Shown here: positions 30,115-39,345 of the stretch, one piece after another
Layout of the letters: each line of letters starts with the position of its first letter
Position numbering within the stretch: position 1 is the first letter of the stretch
Origin: Thalassoroseus pseudoceratinae
Lineage (GTDB): Bacteria; Planctomycetota; Planctomycetia; Planctomycetales; Planctomycetaceae
DNA: 64,000 nucleotides
Assembly: GCF_011634775.1 (NCBI RefSeq)
Contig: NZ_JAALXT010000007.1
Location: 124,001 to 188,000, forward strand
Direction: 5' to 3'
Made by a program: the position numbers and the translations under genes
The notes under the pieces: generated by a model
Told to the model about the DNA's origin: nothing
The model's database searches: none
What the model saw: only the letters and a program-made list of their open reading frames with translations

Positions 30115-31164
30115 CTATTTTTGCAAGCATTCAAGAATCTTGCCTTCAAATTCGTTCCAGCCCGGGGTCTTGCGGTCTAGGATAATTTCGAGTCGACTGT
30201 CGCGTCGATAGGCCGATGGTGCATAACTGGTCAAGTCCTTCGCCCGATTGATTGTCCACCAGTCGTCCTGACAACGAAAGACACCTTTCAAACGGACAAT
30301 CGGGTGGACATATCCCAGTAGATCAAGCAGCTCATCCCGGTCAAAAATGTCATCGACATGAAAGATCCATCCGCACGCGTCATAACGAGAGTCGTCATTT
30401 TGAAAGCGGAGGGGGCGGCCTGGCGCCGGTACCTGATGGTCATGTGCCGCGTGATCGTCGTCGGAGGTTGAATGTAGAACTGGAAGTTCCGTTGGAATGG
30501 GTTCCGGCAACTGATGGGCGTCGGCAAACATCGGGAAACGGATCGTATTAAACTTTCGATCCAGCAGATCGGGATCAATCACACCGAAGCTCGTTTCTAC
30601 GACTAACTGTTTTGGTGGCCGAAAGCTCTCGACCCATTCGTGACAGCGGTCGATCAACGCACGATCACGTTGATCCATCCAGTTCAAAACAACGATATCT
30701 GCCAATTGCACTTGATCTTGAAAGACGGCCGAGTCCCGCCACCGCACGTCTTCAAAATCTTTAGGATCAATCAGGCAAATGATATTACGGAGTTCAATCG
30801 AATCAGCAAACTTCGGGCTGCGAAGGATGTCAACAACTTTGGCAGGATGACTTAAGCCCGAGGGTTCCAGGATGAGACGGGTAGGCTTCGTGCGACGAAT
30901 GAACCGCGCGAGCAACGGTTCAAATACAAACGCTAACGTGCAGCACGCACAACCGCCTCCCAATTCCTCGACAGCGATTCCATCCCGACGGGAATCCACC
31001 ATCGCTTGATCGATAGAAACCATCCCAAATTCGTTGATGAGAATCGACCATTTTTCTCCCTCCGGACGATGGTCGATCAACTTTTTGATAGCGGTTGTCT
31101 TCCCGGAACCGAGAAACCCCACAATCATATTGAGCGGAATTCGTGCTCCCTTGTTCCTAGTCAT
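30115..31164 (-). CDS. COG0523 (CobW/G3E family) metallochaperone GTPase with His-rich segment
   Basis: A 349-residue G3E GTPase of the zinc/cobalt chaperone family. Walker A is GFLGSGKTT (16-24), and the metal-binding CxCC motif is GGGCACCTL (CACC at 72-75). A histidine/aspartate-rich stretch, DDDHAAHDHQ, comes before the CobW C-terminal domain. The G4 motif that normally reads NKxD is NWMD (in VVLNWMDQRD), which may change guanine specificity. Aggagagg lies about 10 bases upstream of the ATG. Its neighbours, a second COG0523 gene, FhcA and a FeoB-like transporter, all point the same way. The likely job is metal delivery under metal shortage (inference). Confidence 0.9.
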   Translation of the reverse strand: MTRNKGARIPLNMIVGFLGSGKTTAIKKLIDHRPEGEKWSILINEFGMVSIDQAMVDSRRDGIAVEELGGGCACCTLAFVFEPLLARFIRRTKPTRLILEPSGLSHPAKVVDILRSPKFADSIELRNIICLIDPKDFEDVRWRDSAVFQDQVQLADIVVLNWMDQRDRALIDRCHEWVESFRPPKQLVVETSFGVIDPDLLDRKFNTIRFPMFADAHQLPEPIPTELPVLHSTSDDDHAAHDHQVPAPGRPLRFQNDDSRYDACGWIFHVDDIFDRDELLDLLGYVHPIVRLKGVFRCQDDWWTINRAKDLTSYAPSAYRRDSRLEIILDRKTPGWNEFEGKILECLQK

Positions 31165-31403
31165 TTTCTATCAACCTCTCCTGCCAGTCACGCCACGTTA
31201 CGTTTAAATCATGGCAAGAATCTCGGTTCTCAAACAGGTGGTGGCATGATCTCTAAAATCATACTTATTGACCGAAGTGCTTCTACGATATCGCAACCTC
31301 GTTCAATGTTTCAATGCGTATTGGCTTGATGTCGAAGTGCGGACATTGGCCAAGGAAGCGACATGGGTTGTTATCGCAAATTGGAAATCGAGATGAGGGT
31401 AGG

Positions 31404-32633
31404 TCAAAGATTCTCTGCCTGAGATTGGTGCGCATCAGCCCGCTGAACGTCCCAGCGCGGAAACGGATCGATGAACGAACCCCAGGCATAGGGGCCAAGT
31501 TGCATCTCGGCGTCGGTAAGCAAGCAGCGATCAAGTGAATCGCGTAGCTGCAACTCATCCATCTGAATGCCGATGAAGACGAGTTCCTGTCGACAATCGC
31601 CAGACTCCGGATGCCAAACTTTGGCGATTGACTCATGAACCGCTGGGCTGTCTGGCCATTCCTCGCGGGGAATGGCAGCCCACCAGAAGCCGCCGACATC
31701 CAGCCGCGCGACTCGTCCAGCCTGTGACCAAACGCCGACCTTGTCTAATCGAGTTGCAAGCCAGAAATAGCCTTTGGAGCGTAAGACACCCGTCCATTCT
31801 TGCGAGAGCCGATCGTAGAATCGTTGTGGGTGAAACGGACGTCTGGCTCGATAAACAAAGTTGCAAACGCCGAATTCGTCCGCCTCGCTTTCGGGCTCTT
31901 CTCGCAACGCGACCTGCCACCCTTTGGAGCCTTTGAAAATCTCGAAATCGAATCGACCTGTTGACAGGATTCGTGATGGCGGGATTTCCGAAAATGCTGA
32001 TTTCAACTTCAGTGCATAGGGGTTGAGTTGCTCGATGAAGGCTTCTAACTCTTGGATTTCTTCTGCAGAGACCAAATCCGTTTTGTTGATGAGGATCACA
32101 TTGGCACACTCGACTTGATCAATCAAAAGATCGGCAATGGTTCGGACATCATCCTCGGTCGCTGCCTGACCGGCGCTTTGCAAGTCTTTTCCGATTCGCA
32201 GGTCGGTCAAAAAGTTTGCGGCGTCGACGACGGTAACAAGCGTATCAAGTTCGGCAACGTCGGAAAGGAATTCATCGTCCCCGATTCCAAACGTGAATGT
32301 GTCCGCGACGGGAGCCGGCTCGGAGATGCCCGTCGACTCGACCAGCAGATAATCGAACCGCCCTTCACGGGCCAACGCAGCAACTTCACGCAACAGATCC
32401 TCTCGGAGCGTGCAGCAAATACAGCCGTTGGACATCTCAACGAGTTTCTCTTCCTCACGGCTAAGTTGAGCTTCACCATTCGCGACCAACTGAGCGTCGA
32501 TGTTCACCTCGCTCATATCGTTGACAATCACAGCGACACGCAATCCCTCACGGTTTTGGAGCACATGATTGAGCAATGTTGTTTTCCCTGATCCGAGGAA
32601 ACCCGACAGCACAGTCACAGGAAGTTTCTTCAT
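31404..32633 (-). CDS. COG0523 (CobW/YciC-like) metallochaperone GTPase
   Basis: A 409-residue G3E GTPase. Walker A is GFLGSGKTT (11-19), the CxCC motif is [12 protein letters not shown] (CICC at 71-74), G4 is the normal NKTD, and HPQRFYDRL opens the CobW C-terminal domain. The open frame runs 116 codons further upstream, but that part lies inside fhcA and is a shadow. The real start is the ATG at 32633 (or 32636), with gaggg overlapping the fhcA stop codon, so the two genes are translationally linked. It is closely related to the gene at 40081. The protein may load zinc onto FhcA or another client (inference from coupling). Confidence 0.92.
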   Translation of the reverse strand: MKKLPVTVLSGFLGSGKTTLLNHVLQNREGLRVAVIVNDMSEVNIDAQLVANGEAQLSREEEKLVEMSNGCICCTLREDLLREVAALAREGRFDYLLVESTGISEPAPVADTFTFGIGDDEFLSDVAELDTLVTVVDAANFLTDLRIGKDLQSAGQAATEDDVRTIADLLIDQVECANVILINKTDLVSAEEIQELEAFIEQLNPYALKLKSAFSEIPPSRILSTGRFDFEIFKGSKGWQVALREEPESEADEFGVCNFVYRARRPFHPQRFYDRLSQEWTGVLRSKGYFWLATRLDKVGVWSQAGRVARLDVGGFWWAAIPREEWPDSPAVHESIAKVWHPESGDCRQELVFIGIQMDELQLRDSLDRCLLTDAEMQLGPYAWGSFIDPFPRWDVQRADAHQSQAENL

Positions 32634-32640
32634 CATGCCC

Positions 32641-34362
32641 TCAAAGACCGATATTGTTGGAATTCGTTGTTTCTGACAAAGCCGCCCTGGTGTCAACGCT
32701 TTCTGGCTGGGAATCACAAGCGACGACGCACGGTCGGTCGACGTCATGCGAGTCGACACCATAATTCCGGAAGCGAATCGTGTAGTGTTCTTCGAACCAG
32801 TCTTGAATGCCGGGGAGTGCCTCATCTTCGTAGCCGGGTTCGACGAACAGGGTTTCACCAAACACCTCGGTGCGAATGTCACCGTCTTCTGCCGCGATGA
32901 CGCCCCCTTTAATGACCCAGCGTGGCCGTTCAAACATCCGCCGAATGTCGGAATCCGGAGCGTAAATCGTGACATCCGCATCCGCCCCGACGCCCAAGTG
33001 TCCCTTGTGTTTCAAGCCGAGGATTCTCGCCGGTGCGGCCCGTGTGATGATGGCAATCTCGAAGAGCGTGTACTCGCGATCGATGTCTTTCAGTACGGTG
33101 CGTTCGACTAATCCGTGTGGCAAGCGGGCCATCGTATCGCGACGGAGTTCACGGTCCATCAGCAAGGCGATAATCTCGGGGTAACGGTAAAACGCTCCAC
33201 CATTGGGGTGGTCACTGGTCATCGCGCACTGCCACGGGTTCTCCATGAGCAGATACCACTCTAGCGCAATTGCCCATTGAACTGCGTGAATCAAACTTCT
33301 CTGCGGGCGGTACTCGATTGGAATCACTCCGCAACTGCTCTCCTGCTCGCAGTCCGCGGTAAACCATTTGTTGCCAGTGAGGCGATGCAGATGGTAACTG
33401 AACGGCGCGTCTCCGGTCATCGACAGTGTTCGCCCAGGATTGACGTGCCCCACATCAACGGTAATTTCCGGGTGAGCTTGCACGTAATCGACAAGCTGCG
33501 GGGTCGCTGAACGAAAGCTGAACGGGTCGTTCGGATCACCCGCATAAGAATGAAACTGCACATGAGCAAAATGCCCGCGATGTCCCTCCAAGCTTTGCAT
33601 GGTGTGCAGCGTGGTCTCCCAGTTTCCTGGAATGCCAAGGTTGTTACAGTGAATATGCACCGAATGTGGTAGCCTCAAGCGATCACTGGTTGCAGCCAAT
33701 TCTCGTACGATGGCGCGGGGAGTCACGCCGAAATGCGGCACCGGCTCGTCCAACTGCTGCATCGACATTCGGCTAATCTGCTTCCAGCTCTCAACACCGC
33801 CTGGGTTGACAATCTTGATGGTATACCCCTTCGCAGACTGCAGCATCCAACTACAATACGCATCAAGCTGTTCCGCTTCGCCCTCGCGGATTCGATCCAT
33901 CACGTAGTGGTTGTTACCGAAGAGAACAAAGAAGCCTTTGTCGAGTTGCGGGGTATCGGCGAACTCCTCATGGGCGTGTCTCGCAAGCAGTCCGGGAATG
34001 GCGGCGTCAAATGCGGTTGTGTACCCCATTTGACTGTAGAGGTAGCCTGTGGCAAATGTACTCGGCACAGGCCCCATCGTTCCCGAGCGGGTGTTGGCGG
34101 TGCGTTTGATGACTGGAGCGGATCGTTTCATCTCCGGCGTCATTTTTCGACCGGAGTTCACTTTTGGCCCTGCGATATGCGAGTGCATGTCAATGCCGCC
34201 GGGCATGACCACATAGCCTCGCACATCCAGCTCGTGATCAGGACGAACGCCAATGCCCGGGGCCGCGACAAAGGAGCCATCTTCTATCCAGAGGTCGCGA
34301 ACCTCCCCATTGATACCATTCATTGGATCGTAAACGGTTCCGCCATTGAGTTTGAACAACAT
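32641..34362 (-). CDS. fhcA: Formyltransferase/hydrolase complex subunit A (formylmethanofuran dehydrogenase subunit A-like)
   Basis: A 573-residue amidohydrolase-fold enzyme of the archaeal-type C1 pathway. It normally hydrolyses formyl-methanofuran (or its bacterial analogue) as part of FhcABCD. The start at 34362 is set by gggagg 6 bases upstream and gives [13 protein letters not shown], the usual FhcA N-terminus. Metal-binding residues are kept: HxH at 60/62 ([12 protein letters not shown]), a lysine fitting the carboxylated one at 183 ([10 protein letters not shown]), histidines at 236/238 (VHIHCN) and Asp384 (MTSDHPNGG). No fhcB, fhcC or fhcD is in the window. The gene instead abuts a COG0523 chaperone, so it may be a second copy in a zinc regulon (inference). 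Confidence 0.88.
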   Translation of the reverse strand: MLFKLNGGTVYDPMNGINGEVRDLWIEDGSFVAAPGIGVRPDHELDVRGYVVMPGGIDMHSHIAGPKVNSGRKMTPEMKRSAPVIKRTANTRSGTMGPVPSTFATGYLYSQMGYTTAFDAAIPGLLARHAHEEFADTPQLDKGFFVLFGNNHYVMDRIREGEAEQLDAYCSWMLQSAKGYTIKIVNPGGVESWKQISRMSMQQLDEPVPHFGVTPRAIVRELAATSDRLRLPHSVHIHCNNLGIPGNWETTLHTMQSLEGHRGHFAHVQFHSYAGDPNDPFSFRSATPQLVDYVQAHPEITVDVGHVNPGRTLSMTGDAPFSYHLHRLTGNKWFTADCEQESSCGVIPIEYRPQRSLIHAVQWAIALEWYLLMENPWQCAMTSDHPNGGAFYRYPEIIALLMDRELRRDTMARLPHGLVERTVLKDIDREYTLFEIAIITRAAPARILGLKHKGHLGVGADADVTIYAPDSDIRRMFERPRWVIKGGVIAAEDGDIRTEVFGETLFVEPGYEDEALPGIQDWFEEHYTIRFRNYGVDSHDVDRPCVVACDSQPESVDTRAALSETTNSNNIGL

Positions 34363-34368
34363 TAGAGT

Positions 34369-34374
34369 CCTCCC
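34369..34374 (-). promoter_or_regulatory. Ribosome binding site that fixes the fhcA start
   Basis: Read leftward, gggagg lies 6 bases before the ATG at 34362. The longer open frame to 34422 has no such site and adds 20 residues unlike the family. Confidence 0.75.
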
Positions 34375-34669
34375 AGGTTCCACGCGTTCAATTCGGCCAG
34401 TGTGGCACTCTGCAAACGCCACAAACTGGCCATCTCTTCAGCCTAAATCCCCATGTCCTTTTTGATTTCCAAGACTCTAGTGATTCACGGCGGTACTCAA
34501 TCCCCCCAGCACCAGAACTGCTGATCGAGCAAGTCCGCTGCGCGAACTCTCGCCCACGTTGTCGACGGACTCTCACCAGGAATCCGAATCGTCATTGGCC
34601 TCGCACCGCTGTTCGGTTCGCCATAGACGTCGGCAGTGTTTTCCTCGAGCATAAGGTCGCCTCAAAGGA

Positions 34670-36358
34670 TCACTGTAGCCACCGGCCTCCCCAAGCTAGG
34701 ATCAGGGCAAACAGAGTCGCAAAACCTGCCTGACGTGCGAGGAGTGTTAGAGTCGATTTCCAGCTCGTCTCGCGACCGATCGTCATGGCTGTGACGAGAC
34801 ATGGCAACAGGACGCCGGCTAGGTAGACCGCCGTCAGTGTTTGTGTTGCTGTCAACGGGAACGCGAGACCGTCATCCGCCGCGAGCAAGAAGATTCCGTC
34901 CTTGCGAACGGACGCCAAAACAACAGGCAGAGCTGCTTGCGTAGGCAGGTCGAACAAAGCCACCGCCGGGCTGAGAATGCGAGACATCAGATCGAGCACA
35001 CCGAGATGAGCCAATAGCGACGCAGCGATACAAATCGCCACAAAGATTGGCATCGCCTGCAATAGGAATTGCCGAATCGTCCCGGAGGCTTCCCGCCACA
35101 AGCTGGAGAACGTCGGCCATTGCATGAACGGTCGACTGGGCGTCATCAAGACGTTCAACGAACTGCGGGCCTGTGATCCCGAGGTGAATCGCAAGTAGAT
35201 CAGAGTCGTGACGAGCAGATATCCGAGGAAGAACAGTGTCAGCAATGCAGCGTTCGTGGCCGTCGCGATGGCTGCCGCCGACAAGACCGCCAACGTCGCC
35301 GGGAGTTGATAACTGCATGCCGAGCCAAACGCGATGGCTGAAATGGCAGGGCCACGCGAGCACCCCGAACAGGAACGTGTGCTAATCACCGCCGGCACGT
35401 TGCAGCCGAATCCCATCATCACTCGCACCACATCCCGACCACTGAGGCCGAAGGGGCGAACAAGCGGATGGAGTGCCACATTGATTCGCTCGATCAGTCC
35501 ACTGGCTTTATACGCTCCGAGAATCAAAGCGAACATCAACACCGTGGGCAAGGCCCAAACAAGTAGGAACGGTCCCATGTTCAACAGACCATAGCCGAAC
35601 TCCCGCTGCTCGGCAGTGAGCACGACACGCAACCAGCTTGGCCAAGTTTCATTGACGACCTGAACGATTGGCTCAAGCCAACCGGCCACAATGGGGTGCA
35701 GCACGACTGCCGCGGCGTTCGCACCGTAGATTGTGGCCAACGCCGGTAAGACAAGAAGCAAGACGGCGAGGAATGGGCCGACGATGCGATGCTCCATCCA
35801 CCCCGGTTTTGGTTCGATCCGCCATCCCGCTCGTGCTGTCAACGATACCCTCTGAAACGTCGCAGGATCGTGTAAGGCTTTTGCAATGAGTTCTCGATGA
35901 CGGTCGGAGATTTGACGGGCATCGATCGGGATCAAGTCGACGCCCGCGTCCTCAGCCAGTCTTTCGAGGGCCTCTTGTGCGGCTTCGCCGGGCTGCACCT
36001 TGTCCCAGTATGTGACGACCACCGCGCCACGTTTCCCAACCACAAGCGGCAACATATCGCTCAAATCCTGATCCAGATTCGTCGCCTGGACCACGAGCAA
36101 AACCGTGTCGTCCCCGGTTAGCGCGTCGAGTGCCAATCGCGTCGTTTCGGTGTCGGAGTTGCGAAGAATACCTGGTGTGTCAATGTACTCAGTTTTGCCA
36201 GACCGATAACGTTCGACAACGACCGTCGATCCGCGAAAGTTTGTCTCACCGGCCGACCGTCCCGTCAAAGACGAAACCAATTGCGACTTACCGACGCTTT
36301 CCTTGCCGACCACCAAAACCGTTTGTACTGCCAACTTTGGATCGGAAATTTGTGTCAT
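34670..36358 (-). CDS. FeoB-like GTPase-coupled metal transporter
   Basis: A 562-residue inner-membrane protein related to ferrous iron transporter FeoB but shorter than the usual 700 or more residues. The N-terminal GTPase has a P-loop, GKESVGKSQ, and G3 DTPG, but G4 reads TYWD instead of NKxD. The membrane part (about 190-560) has FeoB gate signatures: FGCNVPAVISTRSC and a Cys-containing LPCLVTAMTIGRE. I choose the ATG at 36358 over a TTG at 36373. It lies 46 bases after a flavoprotein gene on the same strand in a COG0523/Fur neighbourhood, so the cargo may be zinc or another divalent metal rather than iron (inference). Confidence 0.85.
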   Translation of the reverse strand: MTQISDPKLAVQTVLVVGKESVGKSQLVSSLTGRSAGETNFRGSTVVVERYRSGKTEYIDTPGILRNSDTETTRLALDALTGDDTVLLVVQATNLDQDLSDMLPLVVGKRGAVVVTYWDKVQPGEAAQEALERLAEDAGVDLIPIDARQISDRHRELIAKALHDPATFQRVSLTARAGWRIEPKPGWMEHRIVGPFLAVLLLVLPALATIYGANAAAVVLHPIVAGWLEPIVQVVNETWPSWLRVVLTAEQREFGYGLLNMGPFLLVWALPTVLMFALILGAYKASGLIERINVALHPLVRPFGLSGRDVVRVMMGFGCNVPAVISTRSCSGCSRGPAISAIAFGSACSYQLPATLAVLSAAAIATATNAALLTLFFLGYLLVTTLIYLRFTSGSQARSSLNVLMTPSRPFMQWPTFSSLWREASGTIRQFLLQAMPIFVAICIAASLLAHLGVLDLMSRILSPAVALFDLPTQAALPVVLASVRKDGIFLLAADDGLAFPLTATQTLTAVYLAGVLLPCLVTAMTIGRETSWKSTLTLLARQAGFATLFALILAWGGRWLQ

Positions 36359-36404
36359 TCCATCGTCTCTCAAAAGGCTTCATCTCAGAAAGTGATTCGA
36401 TCGA

Positions 36405-37532
36405 TCAACAAGCACATTCTTCACCGCAGCAGGAGAGGTCATCGAGATACATCCCCCATTTGCGGTACTCTTCGAGTTCTTCCGCCGGCAGTCCCAGCGA
36501 CGTCGCAATTGCCTTGGCGACAACGGCGAAACGCTGCCGGTATTTGTAGATGAAACAAAAGACATGGTTGTCATGCCGAACAGCAGGACCGCACAGAAAC
36601 ATTCCTGAAACCGTGGTTGACTCATCGTGTTCGCTCAGAAGTGGGAAGCCGTCGTCGCGTTTCGCAAATAAATCCGCAACGAGTTGGTGACTGCCCTCGA
36701 ACCCACCTGCAAACAACGGCGGCACCTTCGTGTGAAACCGTCGTCCATCCACACTCGTGACCACATAATGATTCTTTTCGCGAGCAACAGTCTCGATCGG
36801 TGTGTTTGGATGTAACTCCACAAAGTCTTCGAACCACTCCTCGCCCATCCGTTCTAGGGAGTACGTCGAAAGCGCAATGCTAGGATCCGAACTCTTTTCT
36901 TCCCACGGACAGCCTCGATCAAATAGGCGAGACCGTTTGTCGAAATAGGCCAAATGGTAGGCGGCATCGATACCGCTCTCGTAGCCGCCAATGATGATGA
37001 AGTCGTCGCCGTCGAGATTCTCGTAGCTCGGGATTGTCGCCGTGTGCACGCAAAGTTCGCTGCCTGCAAAACCGTTCCGACGTGGGTACTGAAATTCGCC
37101 AGCGGCCCAAATCACATGTTTGGATCGCAACGGTCCATCAGCTGTGTCAACGCGGAACTCCTGGTCAACTTTGGCAATCCGTTCGACATTTGTGTTCTCA
37201 CGAATCGGTAGCTTGAAATACTTGGCAACGCCCCGCAGGTGTCGTGCGTAATCGTGGCCGGTTGGGTGCTCCACTTGCAAACTAAACGCCGGTGAAACAC
37301 CAACGGCGATCGAGTTCAAATCGAGCATACCAATGGAATTGGTCGCAAAAGACGGCGTGATGAATCGAGTCTCCGCCGGCCAACGAGCAAATGATGCTCC
37401 GACAGTATTTCGCTCAAGTACCACGAAGTTTTCAACCCCAGCGTGCATGAGCGTAATTCCAACTCCCACTCCCGCTGCACCACCCCCCACGACAATGACG
37501 TCGTAGACATTTGGATTCATTGCAGTCTTCAT
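36405..37532 (-). CDS. FAD-dependent pyridine-nucleotide oxidoreductase with Cys-rich C-terminal tail
   Basis: A 375-residue flavoprotein. The ATG at 37532 is supported by aggag 8 bases upstream; the frame is open further but without such a signal. The first dinucleotide fold is VVGGGAAGVGVGI near the N-terminus and the second is IIIGGYESGIDAAYHL (about 180-195), as in thioredoxin reductase/CzcO-like enzymes. The last residues read LSCCGEECAC: five cysteines in eight positions, which looks like a metal or redox site. It is followed by the FeoB-like gene after 46 bases. Flavoproteins of this kind occur in zinc-limitation gene sets with COG0523 (recalled, not checked). The substrate is unknown. 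Confidence 0.85.
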   Translation of the reverse strand: MKTAMNPNVYDVIVVGGGAAGVGVGITLMHAGVENFVVLERNTVGASFARWPAETRFITPSFATNSIGMLDLNSIAVGVSPAFSLQVEHPTGHDYARHLRGVAKYFKLPIRENTNVERIAKVDQEFRVDTADGPLRSKHVIWAAGEFQYPRRNGFAGSELCVHTATIPSYENLDGDDFIIIGGYESGIDAAYHLAYFDKRSRLFDRGCPWEEKSSDPSIALSTYSLERMGEEWFEDFVELHPNTPIETVAREKNHYVVTSVDGRRFHTKVPPLFAGGFEGSHQLVADLFAKRDDGFPLLSEHDESTTVSGMFLCGPAVRHDNHVFCFIYKYRQRFAVVAKAIATSLGLPAEELEEYRKWGMYLDDLSCCGEECAC

Positions 37533-37840
37533 TCGGCGGTCTCCTCGATTTCGGGTTCGATGGGCGGAAACGGATCCTCCGAATCCCCCGGACGCGTGGC
37601 CTCTGAGCAAACCCCAAATCGGTTGCGTAACAACGATCCAGGACTCTCTCGACGGAATTGGTCGACTTCGTTCTCATGTGCAGGCAACACCATGAGCATG
37701 GTCCGTTCTCGAGAGCAGGCAACTGCCAAGACTGACAGATCGGCTCCAGCAAGATCTCCATTGACCCCAAAAGTGCATTTGCAATTTAAGTGCAACAAAG
37801 GTAGATTTGCAACACGTGGCGAGATTTTTTTTGCGAGCAT
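37529..37840 (-). CDS. Possible small protein overlapping the flavoprotein start (doubtful 5' end)
   Basis: A 103-codon frame ends in the ATGA overlap with the flavoprotein start, a pattern typical of coupled translation, and gggag lies 7 bases before its ATG at 37840. Its C-terminus, SEDPFPPIEPE, recalls the DPFP.. ending of the two COG0523 proteins at 31404 and 40081. Against it, the operator-like dyad at 37779-37795 lies inside the frame, so transcription may begin later and a shorter product from the ATG at 37699 or 37693 is possible. I cannot name a family. It could be a non-coding leader. Confidence 0.35.
   Translation of the reverse strand: MLAKKISPRVANLPLLHLNCKCTFGVNGDLAGADLSVLAVACSRERTMLMVLPAHENEVDQFRRESPGSLLRNRFGVCSEATRPGDSEDPFPPIEPEIEETAE
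37761..37790 (+). promoter_or_regulatory. Weak sigma70-like promoter candidate for the Fur-family gene
   Basis: Ttgacc at 37761-37766 is 18 bases from tttaag at 37785-37790. The -10 element matches 4 of 6 consensus bases and lies inside the dyad at 37779-37795, as expected for a repressed promoter. Planctomycete promoters are poorly known, so this is only suggestive. Confidence 0.3.
37779..37795. promoter_or_regulatory. Fur/Zur-type operator candidate, site 1
   Basis: The 17-mer ttgcaatttaagtgcaa is an inverted repeat with arms ttgca/tgcaa and 7 central bases. It lies between the divergent Fur-family gene and the flavoprotein/FeoB-like genes. With its flank it reads catttgcaatttaagtgcaa and matches site 2 (44631-44650) at 18 of 20 positions. 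The half-site aagtgca also occurs 17 bases upstream at 37771-37777. Control by the adjacent Fur-family protein is inferred from position. Confidence 0.6.
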
Positions 37841-37905
37841 TCAATTGCTCCCGATGAATCCACCTCATGGGCTATCCTGCAACCGTACTTGAGGCGAACA
37901 AACCG

Positions 37906-38499
37906 ATGAATCAAGATGCGACTGCCTGCGATTGGGCTCGGCAATTGATTCAGGCCGCCGGTCTGCGAGCAACTCCAGCACGAATCGCAACTCTCCTAGT
38001 GCTTCGTGACTCACCAATTCCATTGTCACACGCCGAGGTGGCGGATTGCTTGCAAGACCGGGAGATTGTCAAAACGACGGTCTATCGGAATCTGAATGCG
38101 ATGACGACGGCCAATCTGGTGCGTCGCTTAGAACTTGGCGATCACGTTTGGCGATTCGAATTCATTGCTGAGGCGGAGCCAGAACATGAGTCTCAATCAC
38201 GATTTGTATGCGTGGATTGTGGGGCCGTCGCATTGCTCGAAGAAACCGGAATCACGAATTGGAGTCCGCCGGCAAATAGGAGTCTTGGGCAGATCACCGA
38301 GATCCTACTTCGAGGGGTCTGTCACGACTGCACAGGAATTCCAAGTCGGCAACATTACCGTGACAACCAACATCCGGGATCTCGTGAAATCCCGGAAACT
38401 CATACTATCGAGCCACTAGGTTACGACGGACGACATTCGCACGAACGTCTCCGCGAATGCGAAGAAGCCGACACGCCAACGGTCCTGCATCGACGATGA
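37906..38499 (+). CDS. Fur/Zur-family metal-dependent transcriptional repressor
   Basis: A 197-residue Fur-family regulator from the ATG at 37906 (gagg 11 bases upstream); an ATG at 37867 would add 13 residues. The winged-helix DNA-binding part is GLRATPARIATLLVL, then HAEVADCLQD and KTTVYRNLNAMTTANLVRRL. The dimer domain has both zinc-binding pairs, CVDC and CHDC. After CHDCTG the protein carries a long polar tail of about 50 residues with no similarity I recognise; it may be a lineage addition or read-through after a lost stop. Its position beside three COG0523 genes, a HisI paralogue and DUF1826 makes Zur the best guess, but iron, manganese or peroxide sensing is not excluded. Confidence 0.87.
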   Translation: MNQDATACDWARQLIQAAGLRATPARIATLLVLRDSPIPLSHAEVADCLQDREIVKTTVYRNLNAMTTANLVRRLELGDHVWRFEFIAEAEPEHESQSRFVCVDCGAVALLEETGITNWSPPANRSLGQITEILLRGVCHDCTGIPSRQHYRDNQHPGSREIPETHTIEPLGYDGRHSHERLRECEEADTPTVLHRR

Positions 38500-38636
38500 T
38501 TCACGTCTAGCCAACTTGGATTGCCGTTCCGAGCTTAAACAGAATCATGCGACCAGTGCCAACCAGTTCTATCGATAGACAGCCGTACTGTTTTCAGTTC
38601 AGCAGCGAAGCGTTGCTGTATTAGGAAAGAGCCGCG

Positions 38637-38858
38637 ATGACAGATGCCAGTCCATTTCCGCAGTCGTACCGTCAATGGCGCACTTATATTACCGAACGTT
38701 GTGGCATCCAGTTGACGCAAACGTTTGTTGATTCGCGATTGAGCGAACTGCGAGATGCCGCTCACCCGCGGACACGTCAGTTTCGTGAGAGGTATGGTGA
38801 GGGCTATCTTCACTCGATCATCGGCTGGTTCGAAACAGCACGTCAGGAAGTAGCATGA
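38637..38858 (+). CDS. Small conserved-looking protein coupled to a broken ABC ATPase gene
   Basis: A 73-residue acidic/basic helical protein with SYRQWRTYITERCGIQLT, then RERYGEGYLHSIIGWFETAR. The stop codon overlaps the next ATG (ATGA at 38855-38858), so it was translated together with the ABC ATPase that follows. No membrane helix or signal peptide is seen. I do not recognise it. Since its partner is disrupted, it may be on the way out. Confidence 0.6.
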   Translation: MTDASPFPQSYRQWRTYITERCGIQLTQTFVDSRLSELRDAAHPRTRQFRERYGEGYLHSIIGWFETARQEVA

Positions 38859-39250
38859 TTGAGTTGACCAACCTCACGAAGGTGTACGACGGCGATGTTG
38901 TCGCAGTCGACCGTTGGGCACTTTCGGTAGCCGCTGGAGAGGTCTATGGACTGCTGGGACCGAACGGAGCGGGAAAAACGAGGACGCTGCGTATGATCCT
39001 CGGTCTATACGCACCCAGCAGTCATGAAGCGCCGATCCAGGGGTGTCATGTAACTACGGAACCGTTTTTGCATAAAGCTGCTCATTGGTTTGGTCCCGGC
39101 CAGTGCTGGGCTCTACCAATGATTAACTCCACGCGAAGTATTACACGACTTTGTTGATAGATTTGGCTTGCAGACTAGAGTTGTAACTGCACGGGTGCGT
39201 GAGCTGACGCAAGTTATGGGACTCACACGCAGTCGGGGCAACGGCTTTGG
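38855..39250 (+). pseudogene. Truncated, frameshifted ABC transporter ATPase (NatA-like)
   Basis: The first 55 codons are a normal ABC ATPase N-terminus: MIELTNLTKVYDG, Walker A GLLGPNGAGKTRTLRMI and GLYAPSSHEAPIQG. Around 39095 the frame shifts. In the next frame the family sequence goes on as SAGLYQ, a stop, LTPREVLHDFVDRFGLQ, and [12 protein letters not shown] to about 39235. The signature motif, Walker B and H-loop are missing altogether. It thus has a frameshift, an in-frame stop and a 3' deletion. No permease gene is nearby. It starts in an ATGA overlap with the small gene upstream. Confidence 0.82.
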
Positions 39251-39333
39251 TCCTGGCTGAAGACATATGTCATTGTATTCCTAACCGGTGTGGTACTAGT
39301 TCACGATTCACGACAGAAAAATCTTGTTTCAGC

Positions 39334-39337
39334 GGAG
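39334..39337 (+). promoter_or_regulatory. Ribosome binding site that fixes the HisI-like start
   Basis: Ggag lies 8 bases before the ATG at 39346. The frame is open from 39247, but those 33 residues lie in the decayed ABC region and match nothing in the family. Confidence 0.65.
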
Positions 39338-39345
39338 CGTTGATC

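Noticed and set aside
32634-32981. N-terminal extension of the COG0523 gene ending at 31404
   Set aside because: These 116 codons lie wholly inside fhcA, and the family start with a ribosome site is at 32633.
33733-34365. A 210-codon rightward frame opposite fhcA
   Set aside because: No family content; fhcA on the other strand keeps all metal ligands.
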